From positions 46,858,001 to 46,922,000 of the forward strand of contig OZ022256.1 of the NCBI GenBank assembly GCA_963978905.1: a stretch of 64,000 nt of DNA, written 5' to 3'. Each line of letters opens with the position of its first letter. The first letter of the stretch is position 1. This stretch comes from Trichostrongylus colubriformis. Taxonomy: Eukaryota > Nematoda > Chromadorea > Rhabditida > Trichostrongylidae. This document shows, piece by piece, positions 22,092 through 33,284 of this stretch. Position numbers and translations under genes: made by a program. Below the pieces are notes generated by a model, which worked only from the letters and a program-made list of their open reading frames with translations, was not told where the DNA came from and searched no databases.

Positions 22092-23275
22092 GCTCGCAGT
22101 GTTGTGTTCGATACACGGTCGCGAAGTCGAAGGCCTAACATTTGGCGCTCCATTCGTCGTTGACATTTTTTCAGACGCTCCTCGGCTGTCTTGGTCAAGG
22201 CCCACGTTTCACATCTGTACAGGAGAGTGGTTAACACGCATATGTGGAAGAAGCGTCGCTTGATCATAAGTGACGTCATTCGACTTTTCAGCAATGTTCG
22301 GACTCTTCTGTTAATGTTCCACGCGGCACTTATCCTTCAACTTATTTCTTGTAGACGATCTTGGGGGAAACATACAAGTTGGCCCAAATATACGAAAGAC
22401 GATACCAGCTCAATTTCTTCGCCATTGGCTCTGAGTTGTTGTCCGTTAGGATTGCTCGACATCCACTTTGTTTTGCTTGCATTTACTTCGAGCCCAGCCG
22501 TCTTGGTCGCATCGATGAGTTTATTGAGCATTGTTTGTAGTCCAGCGACGGTTGATGAACATAGAAAGATGTCGTCGGCGTAGGCAAGATAATTCAGATG
22601 ATACCGTTCGATTTGGTACCCTTGGTCACCCCAGTCGACGTCAGCAAGACACGATTGGAGAGTCAAAAAAAACAAGAGTGGAGATAATGAGTCGCCTTGT
22701 CTGACACCTCGCTGAATATCAATCTCCATCTCCATCGAGTCCAGGACCAAAAACGATCGTCCAGCAGCATACAGTTGTTTTATCATTCGAACAGTGCAGC
22801 ATCTACTCCAAACTTTTCCAGTGCCTTCCAAATAATCTCGTATTCGATGGTATCAAAAGCTTTTTGGTAGTCAATGAAGACCATATGTAGCGGCTTTCTC
22901 CATTCACAACATTTCTCAATCAGTAAGTTGACGGACATGATGTGATCACGGTGGAAAAGTTACGTCTGAACCCAGCTTGTTCATTCGGGATGAACTCCGA
23001 AGCCACTTCTTCTACTCGGCGGGCCAGTGCACGGGTAAGAACTTTGAGGACAGTTGATAGTAGGGAGATTGGTCTGTAGTTGCTACTATTTAGTGGGTCT
23101 CCTTTCTTGTAGAGGAGAATGGTTTTGGCTTTGACAAGGTTTTCTGGGAACTTGTTGGACTCGAAATGCTGGTTTAGTACTCTGGCAAGGTCATCCGCAC
23201 ATAGAGGCATCAGATACTTCGTTACTCCAGATGGGATTCCGTCAGCACCAGGTGCAGTATTTCCACGGATTCTCT
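21833..23275 (-). pseudogene. RTE reverse transcriptase domain, main part
   Basis: Reverse transcriptase blocks in order on the minus strand: NYRPISLLSTVLKVLTRALA, FIPNEQAGFRRNFST, FIDYQKAFDTIEYEIIW (motif A with Asp), QRGVRQGDSLSPLLFF, LAYADDIFL (motif C, YADD), then the C-terminal VGRPRMRWEDDF and SEWFEIMARFS. The catalytic Asp residues are present. Frameshifts near 22925 and 22810 and between 22330 and 22300 break the frame, so no intact enzyme is made. Confidence 0.92.
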
Positions 23276-23277
23276 TA

Positions 23278-24735
23278 GGCCGCGTTCAGACTTTGCGATT
23301 CTGCGTTTTTGCGTTTTTGCGATTTTGCGTTTTTGCGATTCTGCGATTCTGCGATTTTGCGATTTTGCGATTCTGCCTTTCTAGCAGGATTTCCTTTAGT
23401 ATTTTGTTTATTGTGAGCGTGTTCAACTTAGATGTATGTTTGTTTTGTGTTTTATGTGTGTGTTGTGTGTGGGTTGTGTGTTTTGGCGTGCATGTTGTTC
23501 ATAGTTATTGATTTACATTTACTATGGTCTTGTCAGTTGCTGTATAATGTTTACTACCTTCTTCTAACCCATATTTGTTCCTTTTTCATTTGACCTCATT
23601 GGTACTGACGTACTCGCTGCAAAACTGCAAAGTGGACGATAGACAACAATTTATTGAGTCATTTTCTTTACATTTGTAGGTGCATTTTCTCCATGTTTGC
23701 AAATATAGCTTCAATTATGTACACAACAACAAAAAACATCAATTAAAGTCACACCGATTAAAAACATCGTCAAGAAACATCAACACAACAACAACATCAA
23801 CATGATCAACCTGCAATGTCGTCAGGCTACGATTTGATAGAAATATTAATGTGCAATAATGAAGCAAAAGCAAAGTCACGCTGTACATACTTCCCATCTG
23901 GGGTTCTATTAGCAGTGAATTTGAATATCACATTTTCTATACTCGTATTAACGTGAAAACGCGTCAACCTGCAATAAAAAGGCACTCACCGGGAATTATG
24001 AAAATAAAGCGAAGCAAAAAAGTAAGAATACTGATGATGGAGATATTATTGTACTTCATATGAAAGCGTAGTTGAAAACACGTACCTTCGTTGAAAAACA
24101 TCATATCTGTTCACAGCAACTGTCATGATGTTACGCATACAGTCAGAAGACAATATTTTCGAAACATCACTGAAACAACGGTTTGAAAATACTGCGCAAT
24201 TCTGTAACATTTTGATTGCAAGGTAAAAAGTGTGGGGTAGTATTGATGAAGTCACCCAAATTCGGCCCAAGCTGACAGCTACAAACACAAACAAGCTCTT
24301 ACAAATAGAGAAAGAAGGTTTAAATCACTAGGAATCAGCAAGAATTCAGATAAACTTACCGGATTTACGTGGGATAATGAATAACATCTCCACATTTTAA
24401 AAAATTACAAAATAACATCTCCAGCAAATTGAATCACATCGAATAGGAAGGTATCGACTCTGAAAAAGGAACAAATATGGGTTAGAAGAAGGTAGTAAAC
24501 ATTATACAGCAACTGGCAACATCATAGTAAATGTAAATCAATAACTATGAACAACATGCACGCCAAAACACACAACCCACACACAACACACACATAAAAC
24601 ACAAAACAAACATAAATCTAACTAAAGGAAATCCTGCTAGAAAGGCAGAATCGCAAAATCGCAAAATCGCAGAATCGCAAAATCGCAGAATCGCAAAATC
24701 GCAAAAACGCAGAATCGCAAAGTCTGAACGCGGCC
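23278..24735. mobile_element. GGCC-family TIR element, 1458 bp, in the RTE
   Basis: Long terminal inverted repeats of more than 300 bp start GGCCGCGTTCAGACTTTGCG and contain tandem TTTTGCGA/TTCTGCGA octamers, then shared blocks such as GGCGTGCATGTTGTTCATAG. The flanks are TTA at 23275-23277 and 24736-24738. Removing it with one TTA restores the RTE frame as ELREACK-RIRGNTAPGADGIP. No transposase is seen in the 0.8-kb interior. TSD and end bases match the 108-bp MITE at 20480, suggesting one PIF/Harbinger-like family. Confidence 0.93.
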
Positions 24736-24738
24736 TTA

Positions 24739-26107
24739 CATGCTTCGCGAAGTTCGTCTGCTGTGATCGGGCGTCTGAGTGAGCCGCCCGCTGAGAAAAC
24801 GAAAGGACTATTGTGGGATTTGTAGAGGTTGTTGTAGAATGCAGTTGCAATGACCATGGCTTCGTGAAGGGTCGATGATAGGGTACCATCAGGATATCGG
24901 AGTTGGGCTATTTTTCGTTCATAGGCTAACTCATGTCGTGCATGCCTTATCTCAATTTTCCTATTGCGTTTTGCATGACACGGTCGTTGTGCTTGCGGAG
25001 ATCATCGGTGAGTGACCACCTAACTTTTTTGCACAGTAGCGTGTATAGCACAATAGATGTTGATCCATTTGCAAGTCCAAACTTTTGCTTTCTTCTCTCT
25101 GCCGTTAGTGCCAGTGTTCTATCAGAGATTCGCCCCACCATTTCCTGCCGTGTTTGTGTTATGGCCATGCAACTGAGCGCAGCGTGCACAAAACTTGAGA
25201 TGTCAAAGCCGTTCACCGGACGCGGCTGGGTTGCCATTGCAGCCTGTAGTTTTAGCTTGTCGAACAGTGGAGGTGATTGTCTCGGCTTTTGCGGGAAACG
25301 GGTAGGCCTCATGCACATCGCCAGAGTTATTCGCACTATTCGGTGGTTACTCCCAACGTTGCATCCGGAAAGAGTCGACACGTCGCGAACGTACTTAAGA
25401 TTCTTGCACAACACGTGGTTTATTTCACTGCGGGTGTTCCCATTTGGACTTCTCCATGTCCATTTTCGACCAAATCGCTTTTTGAAGAATGTGTTGGCAA
25501 CAATTAGACTATTTGCGTCGCAGAAGGAAAGCAGGGAAACACCTCGGTCGTTTCGGTTACCAGTTCCAAAAGGACCACAAACAATTTCTTTGTTCTTCGA
25601 GCGCCCAACAACTGCATTAAAGTCGCCACATATGATTTCTGGTACTGTGCTTTTTGTGGTTAGTCTTGCAGCTTCTATTTCTTCTAGGAATCGTTCAAAC
25701 TCATCGTCTGGGGCTGCAGAGGTCGGTGCGTGCACTTGAATGAGGCTAAGACGTCTTCTCTTTATAATAAATTCGGCTTGGATTACGCGATCGCTCATGT
25801 AACGTACACCAACAAGCTTTTTGTGCATACGTGACGACATATACAGCCATACACCAGCATATGTGGGGACACTGTCACAACGTCCTCTGTTGTAGAGCAC
25901 AAAACCAGATCCAAGATGAGTGCACTCACGGTTAGGTCTTCGAGTTTCAGCCAGTCCGAGCACAGAAAACTTGACATTCTTGACATTGGTTTCGAAATCC
26001 GCGAGTCGCTGTTGAGAGCGCAGGCCTCGGACATTGACAGTGGCTATCTTCATGAAGGTTCTTGCACGGGAGTCGCTACTGCCTGCTGGTTTTGACGGCG
26101 ATGTCAT
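24739..26107 (-). pseudogene. RTE endonuclease (APE type) and linker
   Basis: The minus-strand frame from 26107 to 24947 encodes 386 aa of apurinic-like endonuclease. MKIATVNVRGLRS at the start, LAETRR (Glu), IICGDFNAVVGR (Asp/Asn) and the C-terminal SEINHVL and SNHRIVR are visible. In this family the last two are normally SEIDH and SDHR, so both catalytic Asp have become Asn (GAC to AAC type changes). A frameshift near 24950 separates it from the linker (YERKIAQLRYPDGTL, ITADELREAC) that leads into the reverse transcriptase. Confidence 0.9.
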
Positions 26108-26155
26108 CGTAGGCAGGAAACCAACCGTCCGCGGTGAGGGTAGACGAATGGAATG

Positions 26156-26853
26156 TCACTTGGAATATACTCCATCTTTATCGATGACCTTCTGCCACGG
26201 TATAGGCAGATCATGGATGCCCTTGCTCCAGAAGGCCGGAAGCTGGAGCTCGAAGAAGTTGCCGAGTGCCGCCTTGACCTCGTCGCGAGTTTTGAAGTCT
26301 TGGCCGTCCAGGTGGCGTTGGCTGTGGGAGAAAAGGTGGAAATCTGAAGGGGCCAGGTCTGGGGAGTACGGTGGGTATAGAAGTACGGTCCAACTGTACG
26401 ACAGCAGCTCGGCCTTGGTCGATCTTGCGAAGCGCGGTCTGTGGAAGTAGACACGTTGTCGTGCTGGAAGTAGACATGTGACCGCCGCCGTAGCGAACTT
26501 TGGACATTGGCCTTCAATTCTCGTAATTGACGAACGACGAACGTAGACGTCGGCGGATACTGTGGTACCTTCATCGAGCAGCTCCCAGTACTCTACGCCG
26601 TGTACGCTCCACCAACCGCGGTTTTCGTCTTCGATGGAATAGTCGCCTGACGCAAACTTCGAATGCTACAACTACAGTGTACTTTTGCCGGGGGCATGCT
26701 CCTTGTGAACTTCTATCAGACGTCTGCCGATATCCGCGGGTTCCTGGCCAGATAGCGATATAAATAGTATGACGTTGCGGATGTGGTCTCTGGACCGCTT
26801 GAAATCGTGCGACATTGTGGCGGAATGAATTTACTTTGGAGGGATATTTTGCG
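26156..26853 (-). pseudogene. Mariner transposase remnant
   Basis: On the minus strand it starts MSHDFKRSRDHIRNVILF (26816), then SGQEPADIGRRLIEVHKEH, KFASGDYSIEDENRG, and later PYSPDLAPSDFHLFSHSQRH-like and LPIPWQKVIDKDGVYSK-stop blocks in shifted frames. HDN is visible (FQHDNVSTSTDR). Stops, frameshifts and a loss of roughly 350-400 bp break it. It resembles the mariner group known from hookworms; that placement is from memory. The RTE inserted at its stop codon. Confidence 0.85.
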
Positions 26854-26982
26854 GTACTTTGAAGAGCTTTTCATACTCATTCCAACGGCACCTCGCGCGT
26901 CCATTTTCGTTAATTCGTTACTGAGTTATGATCTCCAGAAATCATCACTACCATTTGTCCGATTTATTATGAATCAACCTAA

Positions 26983-28207
26983 TATTTGTACACGGCTTTG
27001 TACCACACTCTTATTGGTATGGGTAAGTGTGTGATTTGTGTGGCATGGACAGGAATTGCAGCTAATCTGCTGCCCAACGGAAGGACAGCAAGCAGCACCT
27101 TCAAACTCAACATCCACGATAATAACAGATCGTGTTTCATGAAGAGGGAATCTGCGGATGCGAGAGCTCTCCGTAACGTTTGTGTCATTTTCTGGGATGA
27201 AATATCTATGGTCCCTAAGTGGACCCTTGGAGCCGTCGACCTTTTCCTCAAAGACATCATGCAGAGTAATCTCCCATTTGGAGGGAAACTGATGATTGTT
27301 GGAGGAGACTTCAGACAAGTTCTTCCAGTGATCGAAAGGGGTGGACAGGAGGACCTAGAAGGAGCCTGCGTCAAAAGCTCTCATTTGTGGCAGTATTTTG
27401 TTACGTGTCCTCTTATGTTTAACATGAGAGCTTCTCCAGAAAGCGCTGATTGGGCAAGAATGCTCCTGCAGATCGGCAATGGAACTTACTCAAATGATGA
27501 AGATGGCTCTATCGAGTTACCGGCGGCAATAAGAAGTAATGGAGATCTAATAACAGAAATCTTTGGTGAAAAAATAGGCATTAATAAGGTCGCAGATCTT
27601 GCCGAAAAGGCTATTCTCGCTCCCAAAAACATCCATGTTGAACACATGAACGAAATGGCACTTCAGCGGATGTCTGAGCAATTGGAAACGAAAGTTTACA
27701 AAAGCGTGGATGAAGCAGAATACGCCGACTCAGAAGAGGCTCTCAACTACCAGGTTGAATTCTTGAATAAACTGAGCCCCAGTGGAATGCCGCCCCATGA
27801 ACTCAAATTGAAGCCTGGATGCATTGTGCTTCGAAATCTCGACATTTCCAAAGGCCTGTGCAATGGTACCAGGCTGATTGTCGATCACTGTGGTAGGTTT
27901 GTTCTCGGCTGTCGCTTCGCGACAGGAAGCAGGGAACAATCCATTCTTCTTCCACGAATCGACAACTACACCGACAACCTGCCATTTCGCCTACGAAGAC
28001 GTCAATTTCCAATACGCCTAGCCTTCGCCACCAATCAACAAAGCTCAGGGACAGACACTATCTAAAGTTGGCGTTTACCTCCCCGACGACGTTTTTTCTC
28101 ATGGGCAACTGTACGTTGCATTGTCGAGAGTTCGCAGTATAGATTCAATTAAGGTGCTGTCTCCTAGACAGAAGGTTCGAAATATTGTGTTCCGAAATGT
28201 TTTATGA
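26983..28207 (+). pseudogene. Helitron helicase (Pif1-like), 3' part
   Basis: It continues the helicase after the mariner: LYTALYHTLIGMGKCVICVA, WTGIAANLLPNGRTASSTFK, VIFWDEISMVP (Walker B), GGDFRQVLPV, ASPESADWARMLLQIGNG, LKPGCIVLRNLD and GLCNGTRL. A frameshift near 28035 lies just before [20 protein letters not shown] and [12 protein letters not shown]; the frame ends at TGA 28205-28207. These are SF1B Pif1/RecD-type helicase motifs typical of Helitrons. In C. elegans relatives this domain unwinds DNA during rolling-circle transposition. Confidence 0.94.
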
Positions 28208-28641
28208 GATCTTCGGTCGCTTTTCCGGTCTAATGCAGGAAGCTCGGTGCGACATCTGAAGAAGGGCTTGGAATCTTTTTTTTTTGATAATGCTAAGAGA
28301 ATGAGAAATAGTCTTGAATACATTTTTGATAAAACATTTTGCGACAGTAATGTAAAGATGTATCATTGAATATATGTCTGATCAAATATTTGACCATAAT
28401 TTGTTCTATTTCACTGCTTATACAGTTGAGTTATGTAAAATCGTTCTCATACGGCTCAAACAGTGTAACCATAAGAGACAAGAACCATACACTACCGAGC
28501 GTCGGTATCGATATCAGTAATAGCAAGTGCAGTGCATGTCAGGAGTGTGAGAAAAAGTGGCAGAAAAAAATTAGAAGCCTGGCGAAGCCGGGCTTCTCCT
28601 AAGAAGGAGGAGCGCCGGGCGGCAGCTGGCGATCCGACTGG
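28208..28641 (+). other. Helitron 3' end with two hairpins
   Basis: A hairpin AGAAGCCTGGC-GAA-GCCGGGCTTCT lies at 28572-28597. A second short stem (CGCCGG..CTGGCG) ends at 28631, ten bases before the terminus CTGG. The open frame 28366-28602 (78 aa) has a hydrophobic start but ends in the first hairpin, so I do not call it a gene. Confidence 0.65.
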
Positions 28642-29825
28642 TATAAACAAAATATGTACACTCAATGGCACTGATCATCAAACGCTTTTGCTAAAGCGGT
28701 CGTATTGTAGTAGCAAGCGATGTAAAGGATTTCATCCCAACCAATTCCTAACGATTCTTATCAGCCACTATAAGCCGTTATCAGTTTCACTGAGGCCCCG
28801 GTACTCAACAGTACCATTGAGGTCCCCGTATCCTATACCTGAGAATGTGAACATTCCACTGTTAGCCGCAAAAGCGTAGGGACCTTGGAGACATCTCGCT
28901 TCTCACGCTCCTTATCGAATCTTATCAACCGTCATCAAGCTGGATCACCCACTATTAATGTACCCATCCTGCCCCTCAAAACAATTATGAGTGGCAGGGT
29001 TGTAGAAACAACCTGAAAGCCGAAACGAAATTGGCGGTATTCGCCTTTTGACGATTCATATCGAGCCGTTATCAAGCTGGATCACCTACCATCAATGTCC
29101 CCGTCCCACTCCGCAAAACACCTGTGAGTATGAGCGCTCCCGGGTCAATGCGAAAAGCGTAACTGATTCGACGACTCTAAGATTTTTACGCCTCTTATCT
29201 AATCTTATCAACCGTTATCAATTTGAAACACCCGCTACTAAGGTCCCCGTCACACCCCTCAAAACATATATGAGTGTCGGGACTCTAGAGACAACCCGAA
29301 AGGCGAAACGAATTTGGCGACATTTGTTCTTTGGCGATTATTATCGAATCTTATCAACCGTTATCAAGCTGGATCACTCACCAATAATGTTTCCGTCCCA
29401 CTCCGCAAAACACCTGTGAGTATGAACGCTCCAGGATCAATGCGAAAAGCGAGACTGATATGACGACTTTACTCTTTTTACGCTCCTTATCGAGTCTTAT
29501 CAACCGTTATCAATGCGGGTCACCCACCATTAATGTCCCTGTCCCGACCCTCAAAACAGCTATGAATATCAGCGCTCTGGGATCAACCCGAAAAGCAAAA
29601 CGAATTTGGCAACTTCTCCTTTCAAGGCTCCTTATCAGCCCTTATCAGCTGTTGTAAGAACCGGTCCCCCACCATTAGTGTCCCCTTGCCACCCCCCCCA
29701 CATCACCTGCTAAAATCAAGGTTCCAGCTTTACTGCGACGCGAGATATGAATTTCGTGACAGACAGACACACACAGACACACACATGGACAGACAGACCT
29801 ACTTAGCGGAATATATATAGTAGGA
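28642..29825 (-). repeat. R1 repeat, right part of the split copy
   Basis: Reading left from 29825 it starts TCCTACTATATATA after a host A, then a CTGTC/TGTG microsatellite (29750-29800), the CGCGAGATATGAATTTCGTG block, an inverted ~146-bp array (CCGTTATC-type markers near 28773, 28929, 29066, 29212, 29358 and 29503), then the unique block until the Helitron at 28641. It completes the piece at 17843-17958. Confidence 0.88.
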
Positions 29826-29849
29826 TCCTCTAAATCCCTCTTCTTATCC

Positions 29850-29937
29850 TCTAAATGCAGAGCGGCAAGTTAAGTTCACAATCATTCCATTTAGACTGTG
29901 GTTTCGATGCTCATCTTGGGTCTGTCCACGAATGTTG
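29850..29937 (+). repeat. Fragment of the 3.85-kb unit (outer copy, left piece)
   Basis: This matches 45250-45340 (AGTTTAAGTTCACAATCATT region and GTGGTTTCGATGCTC). The match stops at TGTCCACGAA and resumes at 31256 with CAGTGGAGCGCATTACATG, so 29938-31255 is inserted relative to the other copies. Confidence 0.75.
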
Positions 29938-30254
29938 TGTGTGGAATCGCTACAATAGATATAAATTTGGTTGACAGTCAAAATACGTCAAGAAATGATC
30001 CTGCAATTAATCAATCAGTGACAGCGGTTGCAGACAATTTGTGTGGCAGCCATTTTCCTTTCATTTAAAAGTCTCAAAAACATGTAAGCCTTCTCGGCGC
30101 TCAGTTTAGCAACTTCAAACTCGTCACCGTGCTCACATCCAGCAATGCTTGCAGTTCACTGTCTCATTTTTTACCGGGCCTGCGCATCAGTTGCCATTGA
30201 CATCGAAACCATTACTTTTAAGACGTTCAAACAAACGTGATAGTTGAGGAAGGA

Positions 30255-31543
30255 CCTGGTTCTGGAAGCTCAAGCCGTCGAGAAATCTTCGACAGGGGGG
30301 TCGTATTTGGTCCGCTGGGAGGGGAGGTGGGTCGAAATCTTTGAGGTATGCAGTGATCAACGGAATTTCTCAAGCTGAGGGTTCAAAGTGTAAAGGGGGA
30401 GATGTGGTAAAACTAGCTAACGTTCGAACCCGAAATTGATTTACCTTACTCATCATGGAAACCTCATGCATTGCGCAATCCACAACTCAGCCAGCCAATG
30501 CCGATAACCCTTTCGTATCCGCTGGCACCAGAACCACGTACAGAGACCTCCGAAATTCACCGATTAACCATGGGAAGCGGCATCTATCTACGGGTACCAC
30601 CGTGGGTGAATACTTCAGGAACTATGGGATGAAAACGAAAAGTTAGCTGATACGGCTACTTTAGTATCCTACTACGGTTGCATGTGCTTGATCTGGTGCT
30701 AGCGAGCCACTATGCGGACTGAAAAAAGCGTTTGTGTTCACTATGAATGGGAAAGAAATCTAATGCGTGGCGCATCCCGCAACGACGCCCGCCGAAGCCA
30801 ACCAGCCTCTCGTTGGTCTTCTGAGGGCAGAAGACGCGTACCGAACGCGTAACAGAAACACAATGGATCATTTTTTCGAAGATTCGTGGGAAGATCTCGC
30901 AACTTCGACGAGGAAAAATTTCCTCGACTAGGTTCCCTCAAAATAACTTCTTTCTTTTTGAAGATATTTTATAGTTTAAGTAGTAATTAGATGCGGCAAC
31001 CTCGCAGACCCCGGACAACAAGACCGCACTCATACGATTGAGATTGAAGGACGTTAGGACCATTTAAAGTGAAACACTTCGAAATGCGCAATCGTGGGGG
31101 AAACCAAGCGGTAAATAGATTGATTTAGATCTTTGAAAGGTGGAGTCTAAGCAAGATTTCAAGTATTCAAAAAATGTCCAAATTTAGTATAGAGGAGATG
31201 AGATACCGCGCGCCATTTGCTCGCCGCATTGCTACCGCATTAGCCACGCGACGATCGCAGTGGAGCGCATTACATGTCTCCTATTTGGTTCCTAACTTTT
31301 CTATTCTTGTTTTATCACCCTTTATCACTGCCTCATAGCTTCTCTTATTTTGTCAAGGGTTTAGCTCAATGTTTTTTTTTGACCATAGGCTCTTAATTTC
31401 CTTGATGCATTGGCTCGCATTGGTTAGGTAGAAACCACCCTTAACAAGGAGGGGGTAGGGTCGTATGGAGGCCCCTTTAATTGGGGGGGGGGGGGGTGTC
31501 GTATTTTTTTCGGAAAATTTCCTCGACGCCACGCTTGACCCTG
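30255..31543 (+). mobile_element. hAT-like non-autonomous element, diverged copy
   Basis: It shares with 41367-42917, in inverted orientation, the subterminal GTCGTATTTGGTCCGCT block and the frame start METSCIAQSTT against METSCMAQSTT. It ends CGCTTGACCCTG at 31543, the same terminal sequence. The left end is degraded and no target duplication is found. A CCAAACGCCA-type junction with the 3.85-kb unit fragment (31256-31540) means the boundaries are composite. Confidence 0.55.
31256..31500 (+). repeat. Fragment of the 3.85-kb unit (outer copy, right piece)
   Basis: This matches 45350-45420 and 45590-45730: CAGTGGAGCGCATTACATG, TTCTATTCTTGTTTT, CTTAATTTCCTTGATGCATT and GGTCGTATGGAGG. A 15-base G run lies at 31482-31496. 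Confidence 0.7.
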
Positions 31544-31944
31544 CTCACACTGCTTTAGCAGAGGAGAGCAAGCTGTGGGGATATTGTTATTTTTTTGTGG
31601 CCCTGATTTCCGTGGACTCTTATGCATGACAAACATTGAATAATGCGTTTGCAGTGTTAACCGCTTATTCTCGAATAAGTGTAATCTCTTCTGGCTCAAT
31701 TTCCACTCCAGAATACTGGCTCAAGTGCAGCTCTATTGGAGTTTGCTCATTTTATATCGCCACTGTTGTGTCCTTTCCGGTCAGCAGAGAGCAGGGGTGT
31801 TCTCAATACCTCAAGAGTATCCATCCAATTAAGATCGCTAGGCTCTTCAGAAAGAATTCAACACGAAACTCGTGACTTGGCTCATGACGTCTAGTGCAGA
31901 GACGATCAGGCGAGTCTTCGTTTTCTCTTCCACTTTCTTACGGT

Positions 31945-32205
31945 CTATTTCGAAGACCTCTTCGTGCCAATTGCACCATAGACTAGAGCAGCCATTTTGA
32001 TCAGGATCGAAGAAAGCCTCTCCATTTCTTTCGATATCCTGTCGAAGATAGACTCCTGCGCTGTGGCCTTAGTTTTCGACATCTTTTTCTGCCGTTTTGC
32101 CATCATCATAAGCGGATCGCTGTGTGGAGCGTCTTGTCCTTCGGTGACGATGACGACAGCGAGGTCCTCGAATTCGTTTTCTTGATCGCCAGTCGTTTTG
32201 TCCAT
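31945..32205 (-). CDS. Possible small protein, 86 aa
   Basis: The minus-strand frame starts MDKTTGDQENEFEDLAVVIV at 32205 and runs to a TAG. It is acidic at first, then basic (MAKRQKKMSKTKATAQ), then helical (ESIFDRISKEMERLSSIL). Codon choice looks more coding-like than the surroundings. No domain is recognised, and no splice partner or poly(A) signal was found. It could be a single exon of a larger gene or a chance frame. Confidence 0.3.
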   Translation of the reverse strand: MDKTTGDQENEFEDLAVVIVTEGQDAPHSDPLMMMAKRQKKMSKTKATAQESIFDRISKEMERLSSILIKMAALVYGAIGTKRSSK

Positions 32206-33270
32206 GCAGAGAGCAGGAAGCCTTATTGGAAGGCATGACAACACAACTTAGACTAGCAATAGAGCACGTGTTGATGCCTACATGTGTGATAGCCCAATCG
32301 TACATGAAAGGTTTTCATTTAATTCATCAATACTACGATCATTCAGTTGCTCCAACAGCCACTGCAGAGCTTCACAAATACAAAAAAGCAAGAACTCGAT
32401 AGAATGCCTTAAATACGTCGAAGTCCGCTCTTTACAGGGGGTCAAGCCATCCTTGTAATACGTATTATGCCAGACGTCATGCCGCCATTTCTGATCAAAT
32501 AACGTTTTGATCTTTCTCCGTCTTGCTCCTTCTTTGTGCCTCTTTCTCAGCGAAAAACTGGAGACGTCAGTCGGTTATAGCTTACGGACAACATAGCTGG
32601 CCAGTCATTTCTTTGAATCGTAAATGGCTCCAGTGACGTCTCCGACGCTGAATCGCTCTCAAATCTTGCGACCTAAGATCTCGTGCACACAGAACTTATA
32701 ACGGCCAACGCAGCAGCAAAGACAGTTGCATCTAGATACAGGTATATAAAATCTGCCAAACTATGTGTGTATCTTCCGAGCAATTCGGCGTGGGTAGGTG
32801 ATGGTATCAACGCAGCTGTGATGTGCCTATACATACCGGCTTGAAAGTCATCAAAGACGATTTCTTCCGTCATTCAATAATCCAATGTGATGGACTTTCT
32901 CGTCAGTAACGATGGAATGGTTTGTATTATAGATTCCCTCAGGTATAAAGGATCACTAATTACTTGAGCATATGAGTTTTCTATCGATGGGACATTCAAA
33001 GCCCTCTAGGTTGCTTTAATTTCTCATCATACGTCCAATAATTAGCCGCATATCATTTTTTTATGGAAGTTTTAATGAGGCACAACAGCGTGAAGAGAAT
33101 TACGGGCATTTTGAAGTCGATCTTCAATTGCGCAGTTGACATCCATTTTTCTGCGTCTGCGCCCGCTCAAAATGAGCCACTAACAATCTGCTCCCCATGG
33201 GTAGAACTTAGATTTGTTCCAGGGCTTACCCATCACTGATCACAATCGGCATAAGCCGGGAAGGGTGGAA
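32206..33270. other. No gene recognised
   Basis: No domain, exon pair or repeat boundary could be supported. Confidence 0.4.
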
Positions 33271-33284
33271 TCATGGCAAGAAGT

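Larger units (their letters stand above)
21523..26155 (-). mobile_element. RTE-type non-LTR retrotransposon (holds a TIR element)
   Basis: It lies between near-identical direct repeats, TCACTTGAAATAT at 21510-21522 and TCACTTGGAATAT at 26156-26168, a 13-bp target duplication with one mismatch. The 3' tail, read on the minus strand, is a short ATGTAA repeat (plus strand 21523-21542). Without the 1458-bp TIR element it is about 3.2 kb, the usual size of nematode RTE elements. It carries an endonuclease followed by a reverse transcriptase. Confidence 0.92.
21432..26982 (-). mobile_element. Mariner inserted in the Helitron helicase (holds an RTE)
   Basis: The terminal inverted repeats read TTAGGTTGATTCATAATAAA on the left and its complement on the right, flanked by TA at 21430-21431 and 26983-26984. 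Removing the element and one TA joins GGSGKTY to LYTALYHTLIGMGK, the normal Helitron helicase sequence. About 0.9 kb is mariner DNA; the rest is an RTE retrotransposon. The element reads on the minus strand. Confidence 0.93.
17959..28641 (+). mobile_element. Degenerate Helitron, full length with nested insertions
   Basis: The left end is TCTTCTATTATATATC after a host A. The right end is CTGG before a host T, which meets the Helitron rules (5' TC, 3' CTRR, insertion between A and T). A 6-bp stem starting CGCCGG and ending GCTGGCG lies a few bases before the terminal CTGG. The host site is an R1 copy whose two halves abut the ends exactly. Inside are a Rep/helicase gene remnant, a MITE, and a mariner holding an RTE. 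Without insertions it would be about 5.0 kb. It cannot be autonomous: the Rep core is deleted, and there are frameshifts and stops. Confidence 0.85.

Noticed and set aside
23119..23511. Frames with FCVFAFLRFCDFAILRF repeats (also 24545-24889 minus)
   Set aside because: They are produced by TTTTGCGA octamers in the TIRs of the 1458-bp element.
28366..28602. 78-aa frame with a hydrophobic start (MNICLIKYLTIICSISLLIQ)
   Set aside because: It lies in the Helitron 3' region and ends inside the GAAGCCTGGC hairpin; there is no sign of conservation or splicing.
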